Below are positions 1 to 11,477 of a stretch of 64,000 nucleotides of DNA, piece by piece (positions within the stretch are counted from its first letter, which is position 1; each line of letters opens with the position of its first letter). The DNA is from Thalassobaculum_A sp040219215 (lineage in GTDB: Bacteria; Pseudomonadota; Alphaproteobacteria; Thalassobaculales; Thalassobaculaceae): NCBI RefSeq assembly GCF_040219215.1, contig NZ_JAVJSX010000005.1:1-64000 (forward strand). The letters are read 5' to 3'. The notes beneath the pieces were generated by a model. The model worked only from the letters and a program-made list of their open reading frames with translations. It made no database searches and was not told the origin of the DNA. Made by a program: the position numbers and the translations under genes.

Positions 1-3000
1 AGTTGGTGTTCAGCGGGCCGGTGGTCTCGAAATCGCCGTTGATCAGCAGGTTGGAACCGGCGGCCGGCGGGGTGATGCCGTTGACCACCAGGGTCTCGAC
101 GCCTTCGAAGGTCATGCCGTCCAGGTCATCGAGCGAGTCGACGTAGACCGTATCGTTGCCGGTTCCGCCGACCATGGTGTCGCCCGCGCCGCCATACAGC
201 GCGTCGTTGCCGTCGCCGCCCGACAGGACGTCGTTGCCGGCACCACCAACCAGGGTGTCATCGCCGGTACCACCGTCGAGCGTGTCGTCGCCGTCGCCGC
301 CCGACAGTTCGTCGTTGCCGCCCAGGCCCGAGATTGTGTCGTTGCCGAGACCGCCGGTGATGGTGTCGTCGCCTTCGGTGCCCGACTGCGACGTGCCGGC
401 GAACGGATTGACGAAGCCGGCAGCCTCCAGGGCAGGAACGTCCGCCGGGTCGCCGCTGGCCACGGCCGTGACATCGGCCGGCGCGCCGCTCAGGCTGTAG
501 GTCACCACCATGGTGCCGTCGCCCGCTTCGCTCCAGAAGTAGCTCTCGCCCGGCGGCACCGAGATCGGGCCATCCTGCGGATCGTCGATTCCCTGCAGGT
601 CGGCGGTCGCCTCGACGGCTTCGCCGGTCGGGTTCACCAGCTTCCAGATCTGCTCAAGGTCGCCGTCGCCGTCGAGGTCGGCGGTGCCCATGGCGGTCAG
701 GACCAGCGGCTGGACCACCGGCGCCGACGACAGGGTGATGTCGGCCGAGCGGCCCTCGCCGGCGGTAATGGTCGCCGAGGTGTAGGTGCCGTCGACCTGG
801 AAGGTCGAGTCGGCGGTGCCGTCGCCGTTGTTGTCGATCGCGACCGTGGTCACGCCGTCCGCGGTGGTGAGGGTCACCTGGGCGCGGTTGATGTTCAGCG
901 AAGTGACGTGGATCGCCTCGCCATCCTCGTAATCGGTGATGCGGTCGCCGTTGAGGTGGGCGAGCGAGCCTTCGAACCGGTCCACTCCGGCGCCACCCGC
1001 CAGGGTATCGGCACCGGCACCACCGGACAGCACGTCGTTGCCGGCACCGCCGGACAGCACGTCGGCACCGGTACGGCCAACCAGGGTGTCGTCACCGCTG
1101 CCGCCATACAGCGCGTCATCGTCGCCCGCGCCACGGAGCGAGTCGTCGCCGTCGCCGCCATCGAGCGTGTCGTTGCCGCCGCCACCGATCAGCGTGTCAT
1201 CGCCGGCACCGCCGGAAAGAACATCGGCATCGCGGCCGCCCTTCAGCAGGTCGTTACCGGCGCCGCCGCTCAGCTCGTCGCTGCCGGCAACACCGATCAG
1301 CGTGTCGTTGCCGTCGCCACCCACCAGGGTGTCGGCACCGTTTCCGCCGCGGATCGAGTCGTCGCCGTCGCCGCCGGACAGCAGGTCGTCGCCGCCGTTG
1401 CCGAGCAGTGTGTCATCGCCGGTGCCGCCGTACAGCGTGTCGGAATCCCGGCCGCCCTTCAGCAGGTCATTGCCGGCACCACCGGACAGCACGTCGGTGC
1501 CGTGGTTGCCGACCAGGGTGTCGTCGCCGGCACCGCCGGACAGGGTGTCGGCATCCGCGCCACCGGCCAGAGAGTCGTTGCCCTCGGCGCCGTACAGGAC
1601 GTCGTTGCCACCGCCGCCGATGAGGGTGTCGTCGCCCACTCCGCCGGACAGGATGTCGGCATCGCGGCCGCCCCGCAGCAGGTCGTCGCCGGCCCCGCCG
1701 TACACGGTGTCGTTGCCGCCACCGCCGATCAGGGTGTCGTTTCCGTCCGCGCCGACGATCAGGTCGTCGCCGGTGCCGCCGCGGATCGAGTCGTTGCCGT
1801 CGCCGCCCGACAGGATGTCGCCGCCGTCGCCGCCGATCAGGGTGTCGTCGCCGGCCCCACCATACAGCGTGTCGCTGTCGCGTCCGCCCTGCAGCAGGTC
1901 ATTGCCCAGGCCACCTGACAGAAGATCGGCGCCGCCGTTGCCGCGCAGGGTGTCGTCGCCAATACCGCCGGACAGCGTGTCGGCATCCGCACCGCCGGCC
2001 AGCGAGTCGTTGCCCTCGGCGCCCAGCAGGATGTCGTTGCCGCCGCCGCCGACCAGCGTGTCGTCGCCCGCTCCGCCGGACAGTGTGTCGCCACCACGGC
2101 CACCCTTCAGCAGATCGTCGCCGGCGCCACCGTACAGGGTGTTGTCGCCGGCAATGCCTATCAGTGTGTCGTTGCCTTCGGCGCCGACCAGCAGGTCGTC
2201 GCCGGTGCCGCCGCGGATCGAGTCGTTGCCGTCGCCACCCGACAGGATGTCGCCGCCACCGCCGCCGATCAGGGTGTCGTCGCCGGTCCCGCCATACAGC
2301 GTGTCGCTGTCGCGTCCGCCCTGCAGCAGATCGTTGCCTTCACCGCCGGACAGAAGATCGGCACCGCCGTTGCCGCGCAGGGTGTCGTCGCCGACACCGC
2401 CGGACAGCGTATCGGCATCGGCACCACCGGCCAGCGAATCGTTGCCCTCGGCGCCCAGCAGGATGTCGTTGCCGCCACCGCCGCGCAGCGTGTCGTCGCC
2501 CGCACCCCCCGACAGGGTATCGGCGTCACGATGCCCGACCAGGACGTCGTTGCCCGCTCCGCCGTACAGCAGATCGACGCCACCGCCACCCTTCAGGGTG
2601 TCATCGCCATCACCGCCGGACAGGGTGTCCGCGTCGCCGCCGCCATTCAGGACGTCGTTGCCGAGGCCGCCGCTCAGAACGTCCGCGCCGCTGGCACCGA
2701 CCAGCGTGTCGTCGCCGGTCCCGCCGTAGATGGTATCGGCGTCGCCGCCGCCGCGGATCGAGTCGTTGCCTTCGCCGCCGGACAGCAGATCGGTACCGCC
2801 GCCGCCGATCAGGGTGTCGTCGCCGCTGCCGCCGAGCAACTGGTCGTCTTCGCGTCCGCCCTGCAGGCGGTCGTCGCCGGCACCGCCGGACAGCGTATCG
2901 GCATCGCCGCCGCCGATCAGGGTGTCGTTGCCGTCGCCGCCCACCATCAGGTCGGCGCCCGCATCGCCGCGGATCGAGTCGTCGCCTTCGCCGCCGGACA

Positions 3001-6000
3001 GCGTGTCGGCGCCGATGCCGCCGCGCAGGGTGTCGTTGCCCATGCCGCCGGACAGGACGTCGGCGCCGCTGGCGCCATAGAGCGAGTCGTCACCCTCGCC
3101 GCCGATCAGCGAGTCGTCGCCATCCTGGCCGAGAAGGGTGTCGTTGCCGGCCATGCCGGACACCACGTCGTTGCCGTCCTTGGCCGAGACCAGGTCGTCG
3201 CCGGCGAGGGCGGAGATCGTGTCGTCACCGCCGGTACCGACCAGCGTGTCGTCGTATTCGGTCGCCCCGAACGGCTGGGCGAACGGATTGACGAAGCCGT
3301 CCGCTTCCAGCGCCGCCAGGTCGGCGGCGTTCGGGTTGGCGGTGGTGGACACGGCCCGCGCACCGTCGGGGCCGGTCCAGCTGACTTCCAGCGTGCCGGA
3401 GTCGGCCTCGGTCCAGACATAGGTCCCGCCCGGGGTGGCAACCACGTTACCTTCCTGGCTGTCGGTCACGCCGAGCAGGTCCAGGGTGGCGGTGATGTCG
3501 CCATCGGTCGGGTTGACGATCCGCCAGATCTGCTCCAGGTCGCCGTCGCCATCGAGGTCGGCGGTGCCCATCGCCTCCAGCTGCAACGGCGGCACGGTGT
3601 CGAGGGTCAGCAGGACCGATCCGTCGCCGCCATCGCTCAACATGCCGGCCGTGAAGGTGCCGGCGACCGTGAAGGTCGCTTCGGCGGAGCCGTCGCCGTT
3701 GGCGTCGATCGAGACCGTCGAGACGCCGTCGGCCGTTACGACGGTGACTGCGGCGACCTCGGAATCCAGGCCACCGATCCGGATGGTCTCGCCCTGCTGG
3801 TAGTCGGCGATCGAGTCGCCGTCCAGGTCGGCGACCGATGCCGCACGGAACTCATCGGCTCCGTCGCCGCCCAGCAGCGTGTCGGCTCCGGCACCACCCA
3901 CGAGGGTGTCGTCGCCGATGCCGCCGGACAGCAGGTCGTTGCCGGTTCCGCCGGACAGGGAGTCGCTGCCGGCGCCGCCGGACAGCACGTCGTTGTCGCT
4001 GAAGCCCTCAAGCCGGTCATCGCCTGCGCCGCCCTTCAGGGTGTCGTCGCCGGAATTGCCGGCCAGCCAGTCGTTGCCGGTGCCGCCGTCGAGCAGATCG
4101 TTACCGATATTGCCCCACAGCGCGTCGTTGCCTTCGCCACCGATCAGCGTGGCATCGCCGTAGCTGTAGACGTGGCTGGCGAGGTCGATGACGTCATCGC
4201 CCGCGCCGCCGTCGATCACCTCGATGCCGCGCAACCGCTCGCCGCCGAAGTGCAGGGCGATGTTGTCGTTCTCAGAGGTGCCGCTCAGGGTGTCGACGCC
4301 GGTTTGGCCGTCGTCATGGTAGTTGTCGTGTTGCGAGTGACCCGGGTCGGACGACGCGAGCGTCTCCGCCGACTGCCAGTTGCTGCCCTCGTAGTTGTGA
4401 TTCTCCGGATCGCCGACCTGGTAGTGGACGATCGGGCTGTTCGAGTCGGCGTTCCAGCGGTACAGGTCGCCACCCTCGCCGCCGTTCAGCGTGTCGCGGC
4501 CCGCGCCCCCTTCGAGGGTGTCGGAACCGGCGCCGCCCTGGAGGTTGTCGTTGCCGGCCCCGCCGACCAGGGAATCCGCCCCGTCGCCGCCCACCAGCAC
4601 GTCGTTACCAGCGCCGCCGTCGAGCGTATCGTTGCCGACCCCACCCGACAGGGTGTCGTTGCCGGCCATGCCGGACATCACGTCGTCACCGGCCAGGCCC
4701 GACACCAGGTCATCACCGGCCAGGGCCGAGATCGTGTCGGCGTTCTCGGTGCCGGTCAGGGTATCGGCGAACTCGGTCGGGTTCGCGGCCTCGGTCAGCG
4801 CGATCTGGGTGACGCCATCGACCGTGGTGAAGTCGATGCCGCGGAATGTGCCGTCGATCGTGAAGGTCGCGTCCGGGTTGCCGTCACCGTCGCTGTCGAT
4901 GCTGACCGTGGTGACGCCCTCGGTCACAGAGACGGAAACGTTGGCGTTCTCACCCAACGGCGTGCCGATCTGGATGACGTCGCCCTCGGCGTAGTCGGCC
5001 AGGGTATCGCCGTTCAGCTCGTCCAGGGTCGCTGCGGAGAACGTATCGTTGCCGGCCCCGCCATACAGCGTGTCGGCGCCCGAACCGCCCGCCAGGACAT
5101 CCGAACCGTCGCCGCCCTGCAGAACGTCGGTGCCCTCGCCGCCAACCAGCGTGTCGTTGCCGTCGCCACCGTTCAGCGCGTCGTTGCCGGCACCGCCCGA
5201 GAGGACGTCCGCGCCGGCGCCGCCGACCAGCGTGTCGTCGCCGTCGCCGCCATCGAGCGCGTCGTTCCCGGTACCGCCCGACAGCGCGTCCGAACCGTCG
5301 CCGCCGACCAGGACATCGTCGTCGTCGCCGCCATCAAGCGTGTCGTTGCCGCCGCCACCCGACAGGGTGTCGTTGCCGGCCATGCCGGACACCAGATCGT
5401 CGCCGGTGAGCGCCGACACCAGATCGTCGCCGGCCAGGGCCGAGATCGTATCGCCGTTCTCGGTACCGGTCAGGGTGTCGGCGAACTCGGTTGCGGTCCC
5501 GCCCGCCTCGGTCAGCGCGATCTGGGTGACGCCATCGACCGTGGTGAAGTCGATGCCGCGGAACGTGCCGTCGATCGTGAAGGTCGCGTCCGGGTTGCCG
5601 TCGCCGTCGCTGTCGATGCTGACGGTGGTCACGCCATTGGTTACCGAGACGCTGACGTCCGCATTCTCGCCGAGCGGCGTGCCGATCTGGATGACATCGC
5701 CCTCGGCATAGTCCGCCAGGGTATCGCCGTCGAGTTCGGCCAGGGTCGCCGCCGCGAACGTGTCGTTGCCGGCCCCGCCGTACAGCGTGTCGGCGCCCGA
5801 ACCGCCGGCCAGCACGTCGCCACCGTCGCCGCCCTGCAGAACGTCGTTGCCGTCACCGCCGAGCAGCGTGTCGTCGCCGTCGCCGCCTGCCAGGACATCC
5901 GCACCGGCACCGCCGTCCAGGAGATCGTTGCCGCTTCCACCGGACAGCGTGTCGTTGCCGGCGCCGCCAGACAGGACGTCCGAACCCGCGCCGCCATTCA

Positions 6001-9000
6001 GCGCGTCATCGCCGTCGCCACCGTCGAGTGTGTCGTCGCCGTCGCCGCCGGACAGGGCGTCCGCACCGGCCCCACCGCCCAGCAGGTCGTTGCCGGCACC
6101 ACCGGACAGCGTGTCATTACCGTCGCACCGCCCAGGACATCGTTGCCGTCGCCGCCGGCGAGCGCGTCGTTCCCGGCACCGCCGGACAGCACGTCCTCGC
6201 CGGCACCGCCGACCAGCACGTCATCGTCGTCGCCGCCATCGAGCGTATCGTTGCCGCCGCCACCCGACAGGGTGTCATTTCCGGCCATGCCGGACACCAG
6301 ATCGTCGCCCGTCAGCCCCGACACCAGGTCGTCGCCGGCCAGGGCCGAGATCGTGTCGCCGTTTTCCGTGCCGGTCAGGGTGTCGGCGAACTCGGTCGCG
6401 GTTCCACCAGCCTCGGTCAACGCGATCTGGGTCACGCCGTCGACGGTCGTGACGCCTGCGCCGCGGAACGTACCGCTGACCGTAAATGTCGCGTCCGGGT
6501 TGCCGTCGCCGTCGCTGTCGACGCTGACCGTGGTCACGCCATCGCTCACCGAGACGGTGACGCCGGCGTTCTCGCCGAGCGGAGTGTCGATCTGGATGAC
6601 ATCGCCCTCGGCGTAGTCGGCCAGGGTATCGCCGTCGAGTTCGGCCAGGGTCGCGGCCGCGAACGTGTCGTTGCCGGCGCCGCCATATAGCGTGTCGGTG
6701 CCTGCGCCGCCGGCCAGCACATCGCTGCCGTCGCCGCCCTGCAGAACGTCGGCGCCATCGCCACCGGTCAGCGTGTCGTCGCCGTCGCCACCGTTCAGCG
6801 CGTCGTTGCCAGCGCCGCCAGCCAGAACGTCCGTACCAGCGCCGCCAACCAGCGCATCGTCGCCGTCGCCGCCCACCAGCACGTCGTTGTCAGCGCCGCC
6901 GTCGAGCGTGTCGTTGCCGGCACCACCGGACAGCGTGTCATTGCCGGCCATGCCGGACACCAGATCGTCGCCTTCGAGCGCCGACACCAGGTCGTCGCCG
7001 GCCAGGGCGGATATCGTGTCGTCACCGGTCGTGCCGGTCAGGGTGTCGGCGAACTCGGTCGGGCCGTTCAGGGACGCATCGCCGAGGATGAGTTCGGCGA
7101 CGCCGTCGACGTTGGTGAGGGCGGCCCCCGGGAAGCTGCCGACGACCTGGAACGACACGTCCGACGTGCCGTCGCCATCGACGTCCAGCGCAACCGTGGT
7201 CACGCCATCGGCCTCGCTCAGCGTCACGCTCGCAACCGACGCGTCGACCCCCTCGATCCGGATCTTCTCGCCAGCCTCGTAGTCGCTGTAGACGTCGCCG
7301 TCGAGCTGGTGGAACTGGGTCACCTGGTACACGTCGGTGCCGGCACCACCGGCGATCGTGTCGGCGCCGCCGCCGGCGAAGATCACGTCATCGCCGTCGC
7401 CACCGCTGACCGCGTCGTCGCCTTCGCCACCGCTCAGCGTGTCGTTTGCGCCACCGCCGCTCAGCGTGTCGTTGCCCGCGCCGCCGTACAGGATATCGGC
7501 ATCGGCCCCGCCATCCAGCAGGTCGTTGCCGTCACCGCCGGTCAGCGTGTCGCTGCCCGCCTCGCCGCGCAGCGTGTCGTCGCCGACATAACCACCCAGC
7601 AGGTCGTTCCCGGCGCCGCCGAGAACCGAATCATCACCGTCGACACCGCCCAGGATGTCGTCGCCCGCTCCGCCCGACAGCGTGTCGTTGCCACCGGCGC
7701 CGTCCAGCGTGTCGTCGCCGGCACCGCCGATCAACTCGTCATTGCCCGCAGCACCCAGCGCCAGGTCGTTGCCGTCGCCGCCGTTGGCGACGTCGTCGCC
7801 ATCGTCGGCCAGCAGCGTGTCGTCGCCCGCACCACCGGACAGGGTGTCGTTGCCGCCCCCGCCGATCAGCAGGTCGTTGCCGTCGCCACCGGAGATCTGG
7901 TCGTCGTCCAGGCTGCCGAACAGCGTGTCGTCGCCGGTTCCGCCGCTCAGCGTGTCGTTGCCGTAGCTGCCGGACAGCGCGTCGTTGCCCTCGCTGCCGA
8001 CCAGCACGTCGTTGCCAAGGCCGCCGAACACAACGTCGTCGCCCGCAAGGGCATCAATCGTGTCGTCGCCAGACGTACCCGTCAAAGTGTCGTTGAACGG
8101 GGTTGGTCCGCTGCCATCGCCGTCTTCGGAGAACGCAATATCGGTGTAGGTGACGCCGCCGGCTGTCGTAACCGTCGGAATGACGCTGTGGTAGGCGCCA
8201 TCGATCGAGAACGAAACATCGGGGACGCCATCGCCGTTCAGATCGATGCCGACCGACGTGGTCAGCCCATCCTCGGCAACCGTCAGGGTTATCGCAGAGG
8301 CGCTGATGTTGGCGCCGTCCAGTCGAATGCCGTCGCCCGCGCCGAAATCAGCGAACACATCGCCGACGAAGTCCGGTGCGGTACCGTTCTCTACCCGGAT
8401 GACGAACAGGTCGTTGCCTTCGCCACCGTAGAGCGTGTCCGCCCCCGCGCCGCCGTCCAGCACGTCGTCGCCGGCCCCGCCATACAGCGCATCGTTCCCG
8501 GAATCGCCCTGCAGCGTGTCGTCGCCGCCATTGCCGACCAGCGAGTCGGCGCCGGTGCCGCCGAGAATATAGTCGCGGTACCCGCTGCCCAGAATCGTAT
8601 CAGCGCCGGCGCCGGCATCGATCCGCAGGCCGGCCGCGGACCAGCCGATCAAGTCGTCGCCACCGGTCACCGAGTTGGCGATCGACGACAAGGAGTCGGC
8701 GTCGACGGTCACGTCCCCGAACTTGATGTTCTCGATCTTGCGGAGCGTGTCGGTCCACTCGTCCATGCGGACGCGATCGGCGATCGCCTCCCACGGCAGG
8801 GCCTCGCCGTTCGGCAGCACCACCTCAAGGTCGCCGCCGTCGAACCAGAACGTGGCGTCGTCCAGCGATAACCCGCCGTCGAACTGCAAGGTGTCGTTGG
8901 CACCGCCGTTCAACAGGACCGGACTGAAGATGTGGCCGAGCGGGCTTTGCGTGGTCTGCCAGAATTCGTCGCGGATGAAGTCCGATCCATCGCCCCGCGA

Positions 9001-10710
9001 GAAGCGATAGAGATCGTTGCCGCCACCGCCGTACAGCGTGTCGTCGCCGGCGCCACCGACCAAGGTGTCTTCGGCCGCCGATTCATTGAGTCCGGTATTC
9101 TTCTGGCCGCCACTGCCGAGCAGGATATCGTTGCCCGCGCCACCGGACAGCAGGTCCGCTCCGGCCCCGCCGTCGATGGTGTCGTCGCCGGTGCCACCGT
9201 ATACGGTGTCCGCGCCGTGGCCGGCGTTGATCCGGTCGCTACCGTTGCCGCCGGATACGAGGTCCGCGCCTTCCCCACTGTTGATCGTGTCGTTGCCGTC
9301 GCCGCCCGACAGCGTGTCGGCGAACCCGCCGGTGGTGATGACGTCGTTGCCGTCGGCGGCCTTCATGCCGACGGCGGTCTCCCCAAAGCTAAACGTGTCG
9401 TCGCCGGCCGTGCCATCGATGCGTGCCATCATCTGCGGCACGTTCAGGGACGACCCGTCGGAGAACTCGATGGACTCCAGGCGCCGGTCGACGCTGCGCC
9501 AGTTCTGAACGGTGATCCGGTCCGACAGGTTCTGGAGTTCGGTGTCGCCCTCGCGAAGACCGATGATCAGGTCGTCGCCGACCAAGTCGATCCACAGGTC
9601 GGCGGCGGTGATCCCCGGTCCGAGCACCAGCTTGTCGACGCCGCCGTTTACCAGGGCAATCGGCTCGATGGTCCCGAGCGGAGTCTGATAAGTGTAGTTG
9701 TATTCGTCGAGGACGGTGTCCTGGCCGTCGCCGCGATGGAATACGTAGGTGTCGTTGCCGCCACCGCCGCGCAGCAGGTCATTGCCGGTACCGCCGGACA
9801 ACGTGTCGTTGCCGGCTTCCTCGTTGATCGTCCCGGCCAGGCCGCCCGAGCCGCGCAGATCGTCGTCACCGGCGCCGCCGAGCAGCAGGTCGTCGCCGTT
9901 TCCGCCGTCAATGGTGTCGGCTCCGGTGCCGCCGCTCAGGGTATCCCTGCCGGCGCCGCCCGACAGCACGTCGCGGCCGTCACCGCCGACCACCATGTCG
10001 TCGCCACCGCCCGCGCGAATCAGATCGTCCCCGATCCCGCCGGACAACGTATCCGCGAAACCGCCGGACGTTACGGTATCGTTACCAGCGCCGGCCGAGA
10101 TGCCGAGGCTCGAATAGGTCCAGGAGACGGTGTCCGCTCCGGCGGACCCCTCGAGGTTGGACAGGACCTCGTTGAAGGTGAAGCTGGTGCCGTCGTCGAA
10201 AGCGATCGACTCGAAGCGCCGGAACGGGTTGCTCAACGACTCCCAGCGGATCTGATCGGACAGATCGTAGAGGTCGGAGGTTCCGTCGCGCAGCCCGATG
10301 ACCAGGGAGTCGCCGTCGAGCATGAACCAAGTGTCGTCGGCGGTTATTCCGGTTCCGAACTGCAGGGTGTCGACGCCGCCGTCGACCTCGACCGGACTAA
10401 ATACCTTACCGAGCGGGCTTCTGTAGTGCTGTATGTAGTAGTCGCGGATGGTGTCGTGGCCGTCACCGGCGTTGAACACGTACACGTCGTCACCGCCGCC
10501 GCCGCGCAACGTGTCGTTGCCGGTACCGCCGATCAGGGTGTCGTTGCCGATGGGCTGGTTGTACGATCCGGCGTTGCCGGCGCTGCCGTCGACGAGGTCG
10601 TTTCCGGCTCCGCCATACAATACGTCTGCGCCGTTACCGCCGTCGATTGTGTCATCGCCAGCGCCGCCCGAGAGTGTCTCATCGGCGTTTGTGCCGCTTA
10701 TGGTGGCCAT
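1..10710 (-). CDS. Giant RTX calcium-binding protein, frameshifted and 3'-incomplete
   Basis: Predicted secreted or surface protein of more than 3,570 residues, built almost wholly of RTX nonapeptides (GGxGxDxLx) that fold into calcium-filled beta-rolls. Such proteins usually leave through a type I system using a C-terminal signal, which lies beyond the window. The ATG at 10710 follows GGGGA; an in-frame GTG at 10722 is the alternative. Near residues 94-207, 327-434 and 569-684 there are spacers like the haemolysin-related domain that accompanies RTX repeats. Later spacers of about 90 residues contain a repeated DGDTLADYxEGD element. One base is missing near 6126 (GTCGCACC where the repeat predicts GTCGCCACC). 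Below it the frame moves by one, then stays open to position 1. The last visible residues, NLLINGDFE, resemble the start of a carbohydrate-binding or DUF642-like domain. Function (adhesin, S-layer or matrix protein) is inferred. Confidence 0.9.
1349..2644 (-). repeat. Three tandem 432-nt units inside the RTX gene
   Basis: Marker strings recur at exactly 432 nt: GCGGATCGAG at 1349, 1781 and 2213; CCCTCGGCG at 1581, 2013 and 2445; GTCGCTGTCG at 1871 and 2303, with a diverged copy at 1439. 432 nt is 144 codons, or 16 nonapeptides. A 216-nt half unit is suggested by the same GCGGATCGAG marker at 2753 and 2969. The arrangement indicates recent duplication within the array. Unit edges are arbitrary because the array is continuous. 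Confidence 0.85.
4600..6640 (-). repeat. Tandem RTX plus spacer modules, DNA-level copies
   Basis: The spacer string beginning TCTGGGT recurs at 4804, 5521 and 6426. Long stretches around the first two copies are nearly identical (compare 4800-4910 with 5517-5627). The spacing is 717 nt (239 codons), then 905 nt. The second spacing becomes 906 nt, or 302 codons, if the base missing near 6126 is restored. Each module carries a spacer of about 90 residues followed by RTX repeats opening with an EFADTLTGT-like motif. Confidence 0.85.
6120..6132 (-). other. Single-base deletion frameshift in the RTX gene
   Basis: Upstream of this point RTX codons end on positions divisible by three. Downstream they are offset by one, and this offset holds at every marker checked down to position 1. 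Restoring one C in GTCGCACC gives the regular GGDGND nonapeptide. Whether this is a real mutation or a sequencing error in a repetitive GC-rich tract cannot be told here. The unbroken reading of the remaining 6.1 kb favours an error or a very recent mutation. Confidence 0.85.
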
Positions 10711-10722
10711 TTTGGTCCCCAC

Positions 10723-10767
10723 TCTTCCCAGACATAAGTATATTCCACGAGTACCTCCCTGGGAAGA
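10723..10767 (-). promoter_or_regulatory. Inverted repeat in the RTX leader
   Basis: Perfect 9-nt arms TCTTCCCAG (10723-10731) and CTGGGAAGA (10759-10767) are separated by 27 nt. In the RTX transcript the second arm ends just before the GTGGGGA ribosome-binding region, so pairing could affect initiation. It could equally be a protein-binding site in the AT-rich region shared with gmhA. Confidence 0.5.
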
Positions 10768-10889
10768 TAGAAAAGTATTTTCCTTAAATTTTTATGAATC
10801 TCGCGATGCGGGTGCCTTGCGTGGCTCTTGGCAGGGTCCGGCGCAGGGGGTACACGGTCGGGTACGGCCCCACCGCTCCGGATCCGCCG

Positions 10890-11477
10890 ATGGATATCGA
10901 CCGCTTTTTCGACGCCGAGTTTGCCGAACACGCCGCCGTGACGGCTGCTACCCGAGCGGCGCTGTCGCAGCCGTTTGCCCAACTGGTTGCCATGGTGACA
11001 CAGGCCGTGCAGGCAGGCGGCAAGATTCTATTGTTCGGGAACGGCGGCAGCGCTGCCGACGCTCACAACATCGCGACCGAGTTCGCCGTCCGCTACAAAC
11101 GCGACCGTGCCGCGATCGCAGCGCTCGGCCTGACCACCGACGGTGGCGTATTGACGGCGATCGGCAACGACCTTGGGTTCGAGCGTCTGTTCTCGCGCCA
11201 GATCGAGGCGCTGGGCAGGGCGGGCGACGTGGCTATTGGCCTGTCGACCTCCGGCCGGTCGCCGAACGTCATCGAGGGACTGCGAACCGCGCGGGCCGCC
11301 GGGCTGCAGACCGTCGCGTTCGGCGGCGGTGATGGCGGCAGGCTGGGCGAGGTGTCCGACCTGATGCTGATCGTCCCGTCCAAGACCGCAGCACGCATCC
11401 AGGAGATGCATATCCTGCTCGGGCAGATGCTGTGCGGGGCGGTCGAAGTTGAACTTGGCCTTGTGGATCCGTCGTGA
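10890..11477 (+). CDS. gmhA: D-sedoheptulose-7-phosphate isomerase
   Basis: Converts sedoheptulose 7-phosphate to glycero-manno-heptose 7-phosphate, the first step towards ADP-heptose for lipopolysaccharide core or other heptosylated surface glycans; cytosolic. The 195-residue product is a single SIS domain, the usual GmhA length. The substrate loop GNGGSAADA lies near residue 50, followed by HNIATEF, and STSGRSPNV lies near residue 115. The ATG at 10890 is chosen because it gives the family N-terminus; longer in-frame starts exist, and the ribosome-binding site is weak. Its stop overlaps the GTG start of hldE by 4 nt, so the pair is translationally coupled. It is divergent from the RTX gene. 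Confidence 0.9.
   Translation: MDIDRFFDAEFAEHAAVTAATRAALSQPFAQLVAMVTQAVQAGGKILLFGNGGSAADAHNIATEFAVRYKRDRAAIAALGLTTDGGVLTAIGNDLGFERLFSRQIEALGRAGDVAIGLSTSGRSPNVIEGLRTARAAGLQTVAFGGGDGGRLGEVSDLMLIVPSKTAARIQEMHILLGQMLCGAVEVELGLVDPS

Noticed and set aside
966..3240. CRISPR-like periodic repeats
   Set aside because: The period is 27 nt, codon-based, without spacers, and translates to RTX nonapeptides. No cas genes.
2531..6616. Long plus-strand open frame (1,361 codons) opposite the RTX gene, with similar ones at 936-2729 and 8932-10737
   Set aside because: They read as low-complexity Val/Ala/Gly or Ser/Pro strings that arise from the antisense of the regular GGxGxD codons. No start signals or known domains.
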